In this document: positions 1-7,185 of the stretch, in pieces
Position numbering within the stretch: the stretch's first letter is position 1
How the letters are laid out: each line of letters starts with the position of its first letter
Origin: Lentzea albida
GTDB lineage: Bacteria; Actinomycetota; Actinomycetes; Mycobacteriales; Pseudonocardiaceae
Reading direction: 5' to 3'
Assembly (NCBI RefSeq): GCF_900111005.1
Contig: NZ_FOFV01000008.1
Span: 310,001-374,000 of the forward strand
Length of the DNA: 64,000 bases
Program-made: the position numbers and the translations under genes
Notes under the pieces: model-generated
What the model was told of the DNA's origin: nothing
Seen by the model: the letters and a program-made list of their open reading frames with translations, nothing else
The model's database searches: none

Positions 1-1575
1 CCCGCGGCGAGGGCGGAGGCCCAGCTCTTCTGGGCAGGGCAAGGAGAAGACCAACGCGCGGTGTGGGCGCGCAAGGCCGAGTCGCTGGCCCGTGCCCGCA
101 CGATCTTCGGTGGCACGCACGGGATCCCGGAACTGACGAGCCAGTTCGGCATCGGCGACCTGGCCGCCGAGTACCTGTTCGAGGAACTGGCCTGCGAGCC
201 CCGGGGGTTCGTCACGAGCAAGGCCGCCCGCGCGGTGATCGACAGGTTCCGCGCGGTCGTCAGCGAGGAGCTCTACGACCGCGACCGCGACCTGATCGAG
301 GCGTGGCTGAAGGCGTTCTTGAAGGACGAGGACTGCCCGGAGTTCCCCGAGGTCGTCGCGGTCCTGGTCACCGACCTGCCGCGCTACGACTCCAGCGCGT
401 CGCTGACCGAGACCGTCACCGGCCTGCTCGGCGTGCACCCGCGCGTGCACAACCAGTCGATGGACCTGCGCCTGGACGAGACCCTCACCAGGTTGCGCAG
501 GTTCAACACCGACCAGGTGCCCGCTTTCCGCGCCTACCAACGCCGTCGCGACGAGCTGCTGGCGGAGGAACGGCGCAGGCTCCGGCTCGACGAGTACCAG
601 CCCGCGGTGCTGAACACCTTCGTGCGCAACAGGTTGCTGAACGAGGTCTACCTGCCGTTGATCGGCGACAACCTCAGCAAGCAGCTGAACGACGGCACCG
701 GCCTGCTGATGCTGATCTCCCCGCCCGGCTACGGCAAGACGACGCTGATCGAGTACGTCGCGAACCGACTGGGCATGGTGTTCGTCAAGGTCAACGGCCC
801 TGCGCTGGGTACGGGCGTCACCTCGCTCGACCCGGAGGAGGCGCCGAACGCCACCGCGCGCCAGGAGGTCGAGCGCATCAACTTCGCGTTCGCCCTGGGC
901 AGCAACGTCCTGCTGCACCTCGACGACATCCAGCACACCTCACCGGAGCTGCTGCAGAAGTTCATCTCGCTGTGCGACGCCCAACGCCGGATCGACGGCG
1001 TCTGGGACGGTGAGCCGCGCACGTTCGACCTGCGCGGCAAGCGCTTCGCGGTGTCGATGGCCGGAAACCCGTACACCGAGACCGGTCGTGCGTTCCGCGT
1101 GCCGGACATGCTCGCGAACCGCGCGGACGTGTGGAACCTCGGTGACGTGCTGTCCGGTCGCGACGCGCTGTTCGCGTTGAGCTACCTGGAGAACGCGTCC
1201 GGCTCGAACCCGACGCTGGGCGGTGTCGACGTGGAACCGTTGGTGCGCCTGGCGAACGGCGAGAGCGTCCGGCACGAGTACGAGACCGTCGAGCTGGAGA
1301 GGATGCTGTCGGTGGTCCGCAAGCTGCAACGGGTCCAGGAGGTCGTGCTGAAGGTCAACCAGGCCTACATCGCGTCCGCGGCGGATCCGTCCGGGCAGCC
1401 GTTCCTGTTGCAGGGCAGCTACCGCAACATGAACAGGATGGCGGCGCGGATCGTGCCGGCGATGAACGACGCCGAGGTCGAGGCGTTGATCGACGACCAC
1501 TACCTCGGTGAGGCGCAGCTGCTCGGCTCGCTGGCGGAGACGAACCTGGCGAGGTTGCGCGAGCTCAAGGCCTGA
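1..1575 (+). CDS. C-terminal part of a large AAA-type ATPase, cut by the window edge
   Basis: The reading frame is already open at the first base, so this is the 3' portion (at least 524 residues) of a longer gene. A Walker A motif PPGYGKTT lies at about bases 721-744, a Walker B-like LLHLDDIQH at about 910-936, and a sensor-like FAVSMAGNPY near 1048, together an AAA+ ATPase core. The helical segments on either side carry no motif I recognise. Very large actinobacterial proteins with such a C-terminal ATPase are commonly annotated 'DNA repair ATPase'; that name comes from family knowledge and no repair role can be read from the sequence. The last 11 bases overlap the 3' end of the next, oppositely oriented gene. 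Confidence 0.85.
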   Translation, partial: PAARAEAQLFWAGQGEDQRAVWARKAESLARARTIFGGTHGIPELTSQFGIGDLAAEYLFEELACEPRGFVTSKAARAVIDRFRAVVSEELYDRDRDLIEAWLKAFLKDEDCPEFPEVVAVLVTDLPRYDSSASLTETVTGLLGVHPRVHNQSMDLRLDETLTRLRRFNTDQVPAFRAYQRRRDELLAEERRRLRLDEYQPAVLNTFVRNRLLNEVYLPLIGDNLSKQLNDGTGLLMLISPPGYGKTTLIEYVANRLGMVFVKVNGPALGTGVTSLDPEEAPNATARQEVERINFAFALGSNVLLHLDDIQHTSPELLQKFISLCDAQRRIDGVWDGEPRTFDLRGKRFAVSMAGNPYTETGRAFRVPDMLANRADVWNLGDVLSGRDALFALSYLENASGSNPTLGGVDVEPLVRLANGESVRHEYETVELERMLSVVRKLQRVQEVVLKVNQAYIASAADPSGQPFLLQGSYRNMNRMAARIVPAMNDAEVEALIDDHYLGEAQLLGSLAETNLARLRELKA

Positions 1576-2053
1576 TCCCCTTGTCGCACTTCAGCTGAAG
1601 AGGCCTGCCGTCCGGCCCGCGCAGGTCGGCGGGCTTCAGGTCGTACTCCTTTAGGAGGTCGCACAACGCCTCGTCGAGCGGCAACCGCAGGCAGCGCTCG
1701 AGCTCCTCGCCGAGGAGGCTCGAGTCACAGCGCAACATGTCCAGCAGATCGGGCTTGGACTGCCCGGGAGGTAAGTGTCCCGGTGGCGGCGGCCGGTGGT
1801 CGGGCCGGTGCCGGGGCGGCGGGTCCTGCCCCGGCGGCGGGGGCGGAGGAGGCGGTGGCGGCCGGTGGGCGCCGATCGCGGAGACCGTGGTCGTGGCCGT
1901 CGCGGTGATGACCTCGGGTGACGGGGGCGGCGGTGCCACCAGGCGGATGTCGACCGGCTTGTCCGGGGGTGCCGCCAGCAACGCCGCGATGAGGGCAGCG
2001 CCCATCACCGCGGCCGCGGCTGAGAAGTAGCCGCGGCGTCTGACACCAGTCAT
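1565..2053 (-). CDS. Secreted or membrane-anchored proline-rich protein of unknown function
   Basis: A 162-residue protein. Residues 1-28 form a signal or anchor segment (RRRG followed by an alanine/leucine-rich stretch ending LLAAPP). The middle (about residues 40-100) is strongly proline-rich with a run of about ten prolines, typical of a disordered cell-wall-spanning spacer. The C-terminal 60 residues are a compact helical region containing three cysteines (LRCDS, ERCLR, EALCD) plus LKCDKG, which could form disulfides outside the membrane. The ATG is preceded by GGAG. I do not recognise the family. Its tail overlaps the upstream ATPase gene by 11 bases on the opposite strand, and a 17-bp palindrome lies 62 bases upstream of its start. 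Confidence 0.65.
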   Translation of the reverse strand: MTGVRRRGYFSAAAAVMGAALIAALLAAPPDKPVDIRLVAPPPPSPEVITATATTTVSAIGAHRPPPPPPPPPPGQDPPPRHRPDHRPPPPGHLPPGQSKPDLLDMLRCDSSLLGEELERCLRLPLDEALCDLLKEYDLKPADLRGPDGRPLQLKCDKGIRP

Positions 2054-2114
2054 CGCTTCCGCTCCCCAGGTTCCGCCTGCCCGGTAGCCGCCGTCCCCGT
2101 GGAATCGTCCTGCC

Positions 2115-2131
2115 CGGTAACCGTGTTACCG
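2115..2131. promoter_or_regulatory. Perfect palindrome CGGTAAC-CGT-GTTACCG, candidate operator
   Basis: Seven-base arms separated by three bases, lying between the stop of the PPOX-fold gene and the start of the proline-rich secreted protein gene, both on the minus strand. Its position just upstream of the secreted protein gene suggests a repressor or activator site; no matching regulator can be named. A related partial motif TGCCCGGTAGCCG occurs about 33 bases closer to the gene. Confidence 0.35.
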
Positions 2132-2139
2132 AATGCTCA

Positions 2140-2550
2140 TCAGCCGGTCTTATCGGGTCCCGCGCCGGTCAGGGCGATGCGCAGGACCACGCGCTGCTCG
2201 CGTTGCATCGCGGCCCGGTAGTCGTTCCAGTCCGAGTGCTCGCCGGAGATCGTCCGGTAGTACTTCACCAGCAGGTCCATCGCGTCGGGCAGCGGCACGA
2301 CCGTCGCCGTTCCGTTGATCTGGATCCAGCGCCCGAAGAAGCTGTCCGGCAGCACGCACAGCGACACGTTCGGATCGCGCTGCACCTGCTTCGTCTTGTA
2401 CGCCGTCGCCCGTGTGGAGACGAGCACGTCCCCGTTGTCGTCCAACGCGACGAGCACCGGCGACATGGCCGGCGTGCCGTCCGACTTGAGCGCGCAGAAC
2501 ACCGCGCGGTGCTGGCTGCGGAGCACTTCCCGTGCCTGGTCCAGTTCCAT
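2140..2550 (-). CDS. PPOX-class (pyridoxamine phosphate oxidase fold) F420/flavin-dependent oxidoreductase
   Basis: A 136-residue split beta-barrel protein. The pattern LRSQHRAVFCALKSDGTPAMSPV followed by GDVLVSTRATAYKTKQVQRDPNVSLCV (quoted in parts; core motif TKQVQRDPNVSL) is the hallmark of small PPOX-family F420- or FMN-binding reductases of actinobacteria, usually about 130-150 residues. Such proteins reduce small unsaturated substrates in the cytoplasm; the actual substrate is unknown. The start is placed at the ATG preceded by AGGATGAAG (an AGGA ribosome site at good spacing); a longer form beginning nine or thirty-six bases upstream is open. It is divergent from the MpaB-like gene, with only about 35 bases between the starts, so the two may share a promoter region. 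Confidence 0.8.
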   Translation of the reverse strand: MELDQAREVLRSQHRAVFCALKSDGTPAMSPVLVALDDNGDVLVSTRATAYKTKQVQRDPNVSLCVLPDSFFGRWIQINGTATVVPLPDAMDLLVKYYRTISGEHSDWNDYRAAMQREQRVVLRIALTGAGPDKTG

Positions 2551-2584
2551 GGTCTTCATCCTGGTGACGCGGGACGATGTCCGC

Positions 2585-3397
2585 ATGCCGGATCCGAACT
2601 CCGTCAGCTGGCAGATGCACGCGGACCCGACGATGTGGATCGCCGGGATCGCGAGCCTCTACCTGCAGGCGTTGCACCCCCAGGCCGTCGCGGGGGTCGT
2701 GCAGAACTCCAACTTCCAGGCCGACCCGCTCGGCAGGCTCAAGCGCACGGCCGATTTCGTCGGTCTGGGCGTCTACGGCACCGACGAGGAGATCGCCACC
2801 GCCTCGGCACGCGTGCGCGCCACCCACCGCAGCCTGCGGGGCGTCGTGGACGGGCGGTCGTTCCGCGTCGACGAACCCGAACTGTTGTTGTGGGTGCATT
2901 GCTCGGAGGTTTACTGCTTCGAAACAGTTCTCGACCGGGCGGGGTACGGCCTGTCCGACCGCCAGAAGGACCGTTACTACGAAGAGCAGCGCTTCGCGGC
3001 GAGTTTGGTCGGATTGCACCCGGATGAAGTACCGGGATCACGGCGCGAGATCCTCGGTTACTTCGAGCGGATGCGTCCTGTTTTGCGTCGAACACACGAT
3101 TCAGATGTGATCTACACCTTCTTGCACGGACCACCCGTGCAAGGTTTCGTCCGCCACGGGCTCCCGGTCTACCGCGTGCTGGTGGGCCACCTGGCGTACT
3201 CCGTGCTGCCCGATTGGGCCCTGGAGCTGCACGGCCGCCCGCCTTACGCGCACGCGGACCTCTGGTTGCGAATGATGCGCCGAGCTGCGCTTTTGGTGCC
3301 GGGCAAGATCAGGAGACTGGCTCCTCCCGGCCACCTGAAGCGCGCGATCGAACGGCACGGAAAGCATGTGACGCCCAGTCGAGCGCGGCTGCCGTAG
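2585..3397 (+). CDS. MpaB/DUF2236-family oxygenase-like protein
   Basis: A 270-residue protein matching the DUF2236 (MpaB, latex-clearing-protein-like) family: an N-terminal block with HADPTMWIAGI and the LHP motif at LQALHPQAVAGV, the conserved PELLLWVH in the middle and a C-terminal helical region with RRLAP. Members of this family bind b-type heme or act as oxygenases on hydrophobic substrates; the precise reaction is unknown for most bacterial paralogues. I start it at ATG 2585 (MPDPNS); a GTG 21 bases upstream would add seven residues. The frame stays open far upstream, but that part is antisense to the PPOX gene and has no family similarity. Divergent from the PPOX gene. Confidence 0.75.
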   Translation: MPDPNSVSWQMHADPTMWIAGIASLYLQALHPQAVAGVVQNSNFQADPLGRLKRTADFVGLGVYGTDEEIATASARVRATHRSLRGVVDGRSFRVDEPELLLWVHCSEVYCFETVLDRAGYGLSDRQKDRYYEEQRFAASLVGLHPDEVPGSRREILGYFERMRPVLRRTHDSDVIYTFLHGPPVQGFVRHGLPVYRVLVGHLAYSVLPDWALELHGRPPYAHADLWLRMMRRAALLVPGKIRRLAPPGHLKRAIERHGKHVTPSRARLP

Positions 3398-3476
3398 TTG
3401 TCATACGTCACAGTTGATCATCGCCGCAGGTCCGTAGCATGGCGCACGACTCCACAACACCCTTGGAAGGCCTGTC

Positions 3477-4295
3477 GTGATCCGTCGTGCCGCGCTCCTG
3501 ACTGCCGTTGCGGTGTTGGCCACCGCCTGTGGGAGCGGTGACACCACCACAGTCATCGGACGTGCTGACTCCGGGAAGCTGACCATCGGCATCCGCTACG
3601 ACCAGCCGGGCCTGAGCGAGCGCCGCCTCGACGGCCGGTACGTCGGCTTCGACGTGGACGTCGCCAGGTACGTGGCGAACGAGCTCGGTGTGAAGGAAAG
3701 CGGCATCACCTTCAAGGAGGCGCGCGGCGCCGCCCGCGAGTCGATGCTGGAGAACGGCGAGGCGGACCTGATCATCGCCTCGTACTCGATCACCGACGCC
3801 CGCAAGGAGAAGGTGGCCTTCGCCGGCCCGTACTTCGAGACGGGCCAGGGCATCCTGGTGCGCTTCACCGAGAACGCCATCCAGGGACCGGAGTCGCTGA
3901 ACGGCCGCACGCTGTGCTCGGTCAAGGGCTCCACCTCCGCGCAGAAGGTGAAGGCGGACTACTCGAAGGGCGTGACGCTCGAGGAGTACGGCCAGTACTC
4001 CGACTGCGTGATCGCTCTCATGGCGGGCAACGTCGACGCCGTCACGACCGACGAGGTCATCCTCGCCGGGTTCGCCGCGGAGAACCCCGAGCTGCTCAAG
4101 CTCGTCGGCAAGACGTTCTCCAAGGAGCGCTACGGCATCGGAGTGCCGAAGGGCGACGCCGAGTCGCGTGACGCCGTCAACGAGGCCATCGAGAAGATGA
4201 TTTCGAGCGGTGAGTGGAAGCGGGCCCTCGAACGCAACGTCGGTCCGTCGGGTTACGAGATCCCGCAGCCACCCCAGATCACCGAGAAGAGCTAG
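3477..4295 (+). CDS. Extracellular amino-acid-binding lipoprotein (glutamate/glutamine ABC transporter type)
   Basis: A 272-residue periplasmic-binding-protein family 3 member. Residues 1-18 form a lipoprotein signal with the lipobox LATAC, so the mature protein would be anchored by Cys18 outside the membrane. The family-3 signature follows: GKLTIGIRYDQPGL, then GFDVDVARYVANELG, and GEADLIIASYSIT. It should bind a polar amino acid such as glutamate and deliver it to an ABC permease, but no permease or ATPase genes lie beside it, so it is an orphan here. The GTG start has GGAAGG nine bases upstream. Its TAG stop lies exactly in the left CTAG end of the palindromic repeat element that follows. 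Confidence 0.85.
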   Translation: MIRRAALLTAVAVLATACGSGDTTTVIGRADSGKLTIGIRYDQPGLSERRLDGRYVGFDVDVARYVANELGVKESGITFKEARGAARESMLENGEADLIIASYSITDARKEKVAFAGPYFETGQGILVRFTENAIQGPESLNGRTLCSVKGSTSAQKVKADYSKGVTLEEYGQYSDCVIALMAGNVDAVTTDEVILAGFAAENPELLKLVGKTFSKERYGIGVPKGDAESRDAVNEAIEKMISSGEWKRALERNVGPSGYEIPQPPQITEKS

Positions 4296-4457
4296 CGGCG
4301 CGTCGCAGAACGTTGGCGAGGTGATCCACGCTCAGCAGGGTGCCTCGCGGCACCGCCCCCACGCCCCCGTACCACCAGTACGAGGACGTGGGGGCGGCAC
4401 CACGATGCATCCGTCTGACCGCGAATTCCCCCGGCAACGTTCTGCGCCACACCGCTA
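4293..4457. repeat. Palindromic MITE-like element, copy A (161 bp plus TA flanks)
   Basis: A 161-bp element between two TA dinucleotides, each within CTAG. The terminal inverted repeats begin GCGGCGCGTCGCAGAACG on the left and match the reverse complement of the right end with three mismatches over about 22 bases. The interior is also an imperfect palindrome centred on CGTACCACCAGTACG, with arms CACCGCCCCCACG and CGTGGGGGCGGC. A closely related copy lies at 45939-46101. Size, inverted repeats, TA flanks and absence of a coding gene fit a non-autonomous IS630/Tc1-type MITE; an alternative is a bidirectional terminator-like repeat. The stop codons of both flanking convergent genes fall inside its CTAG ends. 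Confidence 0.7.
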
Positions 4458-5627
4458 GTTCGTGGCGGCGGACTTGGCGGTCCAGTCCGCCCAGTCCACG
4501 GTCCACTGCCAGTAGTCGCCGGGAGCCGGCCCGTTCGGGTCGGCCTGGCCGAGCTGCACCGAGGAACCCACGACCTCGACCGGGTCACCGACCATCGTCA
4601 GGTCGAAGAAGATCCTGGCGTTGGGGCCGGACAGGTTCGCGCACCCGTGCGACACGTTCTCCTTGCCCTGCTGGGGGATCGTGCCGTTGTTCTCGTGCAC
4701 GAACTCGCCGTTCTGCGAGATCAGCACCGCCCAGGTGACCGGCACGTCGTAGTTGTACGTGGTGCTCTTCATCCTCCGTGAGGCTTCCTTCTGCTGCACC
4801 ACGTGGATGCCGGACCGGGTGACGCGGCCGGGGTCGCTCTCCAGGCCGTACGACGCAGGCAGGTCGTGCAGCAGCACGCCGTCGCGGTAGATCTCGAACC
4901 GCTTGGTCTGCGTGTTCGCCTTGGCCACCAACGCCCTGTCGGCGATCTTGAACTGCACGTGCACGTCGTCCGCGCCGAACGCGCCGCCCCCCAGCGGCAC
5001 GCCGTAGACGCCCGCGTCGACCGTGACCTCGGTACCGGGCTTCCAGTACTCACGCGGCCGCCAGTGCGCCTCGGTGTCGGACAGCCACGCCCACGAGCCC
5101 TCGGTCGGCACGGAGGTCGTGACGGTCATGGCTTTCTGCGCCGATGCCTTGTCCTGCACGGGTGCGGAGAACTTGACCCGGATCGGCATCGCGATGCCGT
5201 AGGTCTGGTGGTCGCCGACGTTGAGGGAGGCGTTCACGAGCCGCTGCGGCTTGACCGTGCGGAACGAACCGGTGACCGGCACCTCGGCGCCGTCCTCGCC
5301 CTTGGCCGTGCCCGACCACGTGTAGGCCTTGTTGTAACCCAGGTTCTCGGTGGCGATCCACCGGCCGGCGGTGAGCTCCCCCTTCACCACCCGACCGTCG
5401 GCACCCGTCAGGGCGACGGCCATCAGAGATCCGCCGGTCACGCCGACCTCGAACGGACCCGCCGGGCTGATCTCCTCACCCGATGCGGGCGTCACCGTCA
5501 GTGCGGCCTTCGCCTTCTGCTCCACGACCGGAGCAGAGGACGACGGCGGTGCGTCGGGTGCGGCGCTGCAGGCGGTCAAACCCAGCAGCAGAGCCAAAAC
5601 CAGTGGCCTGAACACGTGCTCCCCCAT
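4455..5627 (-). CDS. L,D-transpeptidase lipoprotein (Ig-like domains plus YkuD catalytic domain)
   Basis: A 390-residue lipoprotein with signal residues 1-20 and lipobox LGLTAC (Cys20). Residues 45-125 and 128-230 look like the two Ig-like/bacterial domains of mycobacterial Ldt enzymes, and residues 235-355 are the YkuD catalytic domain with His311 (GEFVHENN) and SHGCANL (His327, Cys329) at the spacing typical of the family. It should make 3-3 cross-links in peptidoglycan between meso-diaminopimelate residues outside the membrane. A paralogue lies at 47989-49128. The ATG has GAGGGG upstream; a GTG at the fifth codon preceded by GGGGGAG is an alternative start. Its TAG stop is supplied by the right CTAG end of repeat copy A. 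Confidence 0.9.
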   Translation of the reverse strand: MGEHVFRPLVLALLLGLTACSAAPDAPPSSSAPVVEQKAKAALTVTPASGEEISPAGPFEVGVTGGSLMAVALTGADGRVVKGELTAGRWIATENLGYNKAYTWSGTAKGEDGAEVPVTGSFRTVKPQRLVNASLNVGDHQTYGIAMPIRVKFSAPVQDKASAQKAMTVTTSVPTEGSWAWLSDTEAHWRPREYWKPGTEVTVDAGVYGVPLGGGAFGADDVHVQFKIADRALVAKANTQTKRFEIYRDGVLLHDLPASYGLESDPGRVTRSGIHVVQQKEASRRMKSTTYNYDVPVTWAVLISQNGEFVHENNGTIPQQGKENVSHGCANLSGPNARIFFDLTMVGDPVEVVGSSVQLGQADPNGPAPGDYWQWTVDWADWTAKSAATN

Positions 5628-5938
5628 GATCCCCTCGTCTGTTGCTCATGAAGACGCGTGGGGCGTGAGCACGTTGCTCGGCACTTTGCGATCACCCACC
5701 CGGACCAGCGGGTTTCCCCCTATTGAGGCACCCAACTGGCCGGTGATGACCTGTAGTGCTATGACCAATCACACGTTAGGCTGACCCGCGCAGGCCGTGG
5801 TTTCTGTGTTCGTGCTTCACACGCTCGCGGAACGACACGCGGGCGTGCGGTGCGCTCTAAGCGAGTTTGCCGAACGCCCCCGGGACGGCCGGGGTTGCAC
5901 GGTGCAGCCCCAAGCTTTCCTGCGATGGAGGCAGGTTC
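5628..5938. other. Intergenic region between divergent ldt and csp genes
   Basis: A 311-base stretch holding the promoters of the L,D-transpeptidase (minus) and the cold-shock gene (plus), and probably a long cold-shock leader. No credible coding frame is present. Next to the cold-shock gene is a short hairpin listed separately; otherwise I see no repeat or clear operator. Confidence 0.6.
5891..5911 (+). promoter_or_regulatory. Leader hairpin just upstream of the cold-shock ribosome site
   Basis: GGGGTTGCA, a three-base loop and TGCAGCCCC form a nine-pair stem (one wobble) ending 15 bases before the GGAGG ribosome site at 5926-5930. Cold-shock leaders often fold to control translation with temperature; that role is inferred from position only. 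Confidence 0.35.
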
Positions 5939-6142
5939 ATGGCACAGGGCACTGTCAAGTGGTTCAACTCCGAAAAGGGCTTCGGCTTCATCGCCCAGGA
6001 CAACGGCGGCGCTGACGTCTTCGTCCACTACTCGGAGATCCAGGGTCAGGGCTTCCGCACCCTGGAGGAGAACCAGCGCGTGGAGTTCGAGGTCGGCCAG
6101 GGCACCAAGGGTCCGCAGGCCCAGAACGTCCGCGCGGTCTGA
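5939..6142 (+). CDS. Cold-shock protein (CspA family)
   Basis: A 67-residue single cold-shock domain that starts [21 protein letters not shown]1 is KGFGFIAQ (residues 14-21) and RNP2 is VFVHY (residues 29-33), the aromatic surface that binds single-stranded RNA or DNA. Length is exactly that of the family. It acts as an RNA chaperone in the cytoplasm, often induced by cold or constitutive in actinobacteria. The ATG is preceded by a strong GGAGG. A strong hairpin terminator follows within 40 bases. Confidence 0.97.
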   Translation: MAQGTVKWFNSEKGFGFIAQDNGGADVFVHYSEIQGQGFRTLEENQRVEFEVGQGTKGPQAQNVRAV

Positions 6143-6178
6143 AAGTCTGTTGCAAAGCCGCAATTGAGCCGTACGTGA

Positions 6179-6214
6179 GAAGGACCCTCGACCGGGCTCG
6201 GTCGAGGGTCCTTC
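6179..6214. terminator. Bidirectional hairpin terminator
   Basis: GAAGGACCCTCGACC and GGTCGAGGGTCCTTC form a perfect 15-pair stem around a six-base loop, followed by TTCTTCGTT. It separates the convergent cold-shock gene and the ribbon-helix-helix-like gene and can serve both. Confidence 0.85.
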
Positions 6215-6228
6215 TTCGTTCGCTGGAT

Positions 6229-6534
6229 CTAGTGGCCGCGCTGCCGCGCTTCCCACTCCAGGCGCTGCATGACCCACTCCGTGGCGAGAGCCTGCGGCGA
6301 GGTCTGGCGCTCGGCGGCGAGCTCCTTGAGCTGCTCGTTGGCCATGAGCTGCAGCCTCAGCTGGTACACCTGCGAGCTGCCGAAACCCGACGCGGTGGTC
6401 TCGTTGTCCGAGTCCGGGGCCAGGGCAGCCAGGTACGAGGTCAGCTCCTCGTCGGGCGACGTCGCTTCGACCTGCGGTTCGTCCGCGGGACGATGACGGC
6501 CGGACTTGGAGCGTCCGAGGGATCCGATAGGCAC
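6229..6534 (-). CDS. Small protein with a ribbon-helix-helix-like C-terminal half
   Basis: A 101-residue protein from a GTG start. The first 50 residues are polar and probably disordered. The second half (VYQLRLQLMANEQLKELAAE, then SPQALATEWVMQRLEWEAR) has the strand-helix-turn-helix spacing of an Arc/CopG-like ribbon-helix-helix domain, suggesting DNA binding or an antitoxin-like role. No toxin gene adjoins it. This assignment is from pattern only. It faces the cold-shock gene across a shared terminator; upstream is a 650-base gene-free stretch. Confidence 0.6.
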   Translation of the reverse strand: MPIGSLGRSKSGRHRPADEPQVEATSPDEELTSYLAALAPDSDNETTASGFGSSQVYQLRLQLMANEQLKELAAERQTSPQALATEWVMQRLEWEARQRGH

Positions 6535-7185
6535 CGGAACACGATAACGGCTAGGTCACAGAACCCAAACCCCTGTGACCCGGGTCACCCCAAGGTGTAA
6601 ATGCCTGCTACTCACAGTGGATCTCGGGCGCCGCGGGGAACACACCGCACACGGCAGGGGCGCGTGGGTGGGACGTCGGGGTGTCGCATGAGTGGGTAAG
6701 GCGAGGTGACGGCGCGATGGCAAGGGTGGAGGCGGCGAGAGTGGGGGACGGGGTCGGGGCGCGCCAGTGGGAACGGCGTGGGTGAGCGCGGCGAGAGCGG
6801 AGACGCCAACAGCGGCGAGGCGTCGTGAGAGCGGCGTGATGGTGGCGACGTGAGCCTGTTGAGGCCGGCCAACGCCAACGCCGAAGGCGAGGCAACACCG
6901 AAGGCGAGCCGGGACACCCGCGCAGACCGCAGAACCGATGGGGGTCCGGGGGCGTGCCCCCGGCTGGGGGTCTGGGGGGCTCGGCCCCCCAGAAGACGCT
7001 CCGAACTCCCGACGACGGCGAAGGGCGAAGCCCGAGCAGGCGTCGGGAGAGCGGAGGAGGCCCCCGCGCCAGGGGGAGGAACGCGGGGGCCGGAGGGGAT
7101 CTCCACAGGCGCTGACCGGGGGTGTGTCAGCTTTTGGATTGTTGCACGCGCACGCGCTCGTTGGGGAGTGTTCGCCACGAGATTC
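6535..7185. other. Gene-free stretch rich in G/C hairpins
   Basis: No frame here has acceptable composition; those that stay open are arginine- and proline-rich shadows. The left part (about 6640-6900) has loosely repeated GCGGCGAGAG-type words and short AACGCCGAAGGCGAG repeats. The right part holds four consecutive hairpins (listed separately). The stretch lies downstream of copA on the minus strand and upstream of the small ribbon-helix-helix gene. Confidence 0.6.
6946..7091. repeat. Array of four G/C-rich inverted repeats
   Basis: Four successive hairpins: CCGGGGGC/GCCCCCGG (6946-6963), CTGGGGGGC/GCCCCCCAG (6972-6992), CTCCCGACG/CGTCGGGAG (7006-7049) and GGCCCCCGCG/CGCGGGGGCC (7059-7091). 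They lie about 100-240 bases past the copA stop, so they may terminate copA transcripts; similar 'GGGGGTCTGGGGG...CCCCC' blocks are common in actinobacterial intergenic regions. Confidence 0.55.

Noticed and set aside
4279..4588. Several small ORFs inside repeat copy A giving similar peptides to those in copy B
   Set aside because: The similarity comes from the repeat itself in several frames; there is no consistent coding frame or ribosome site.
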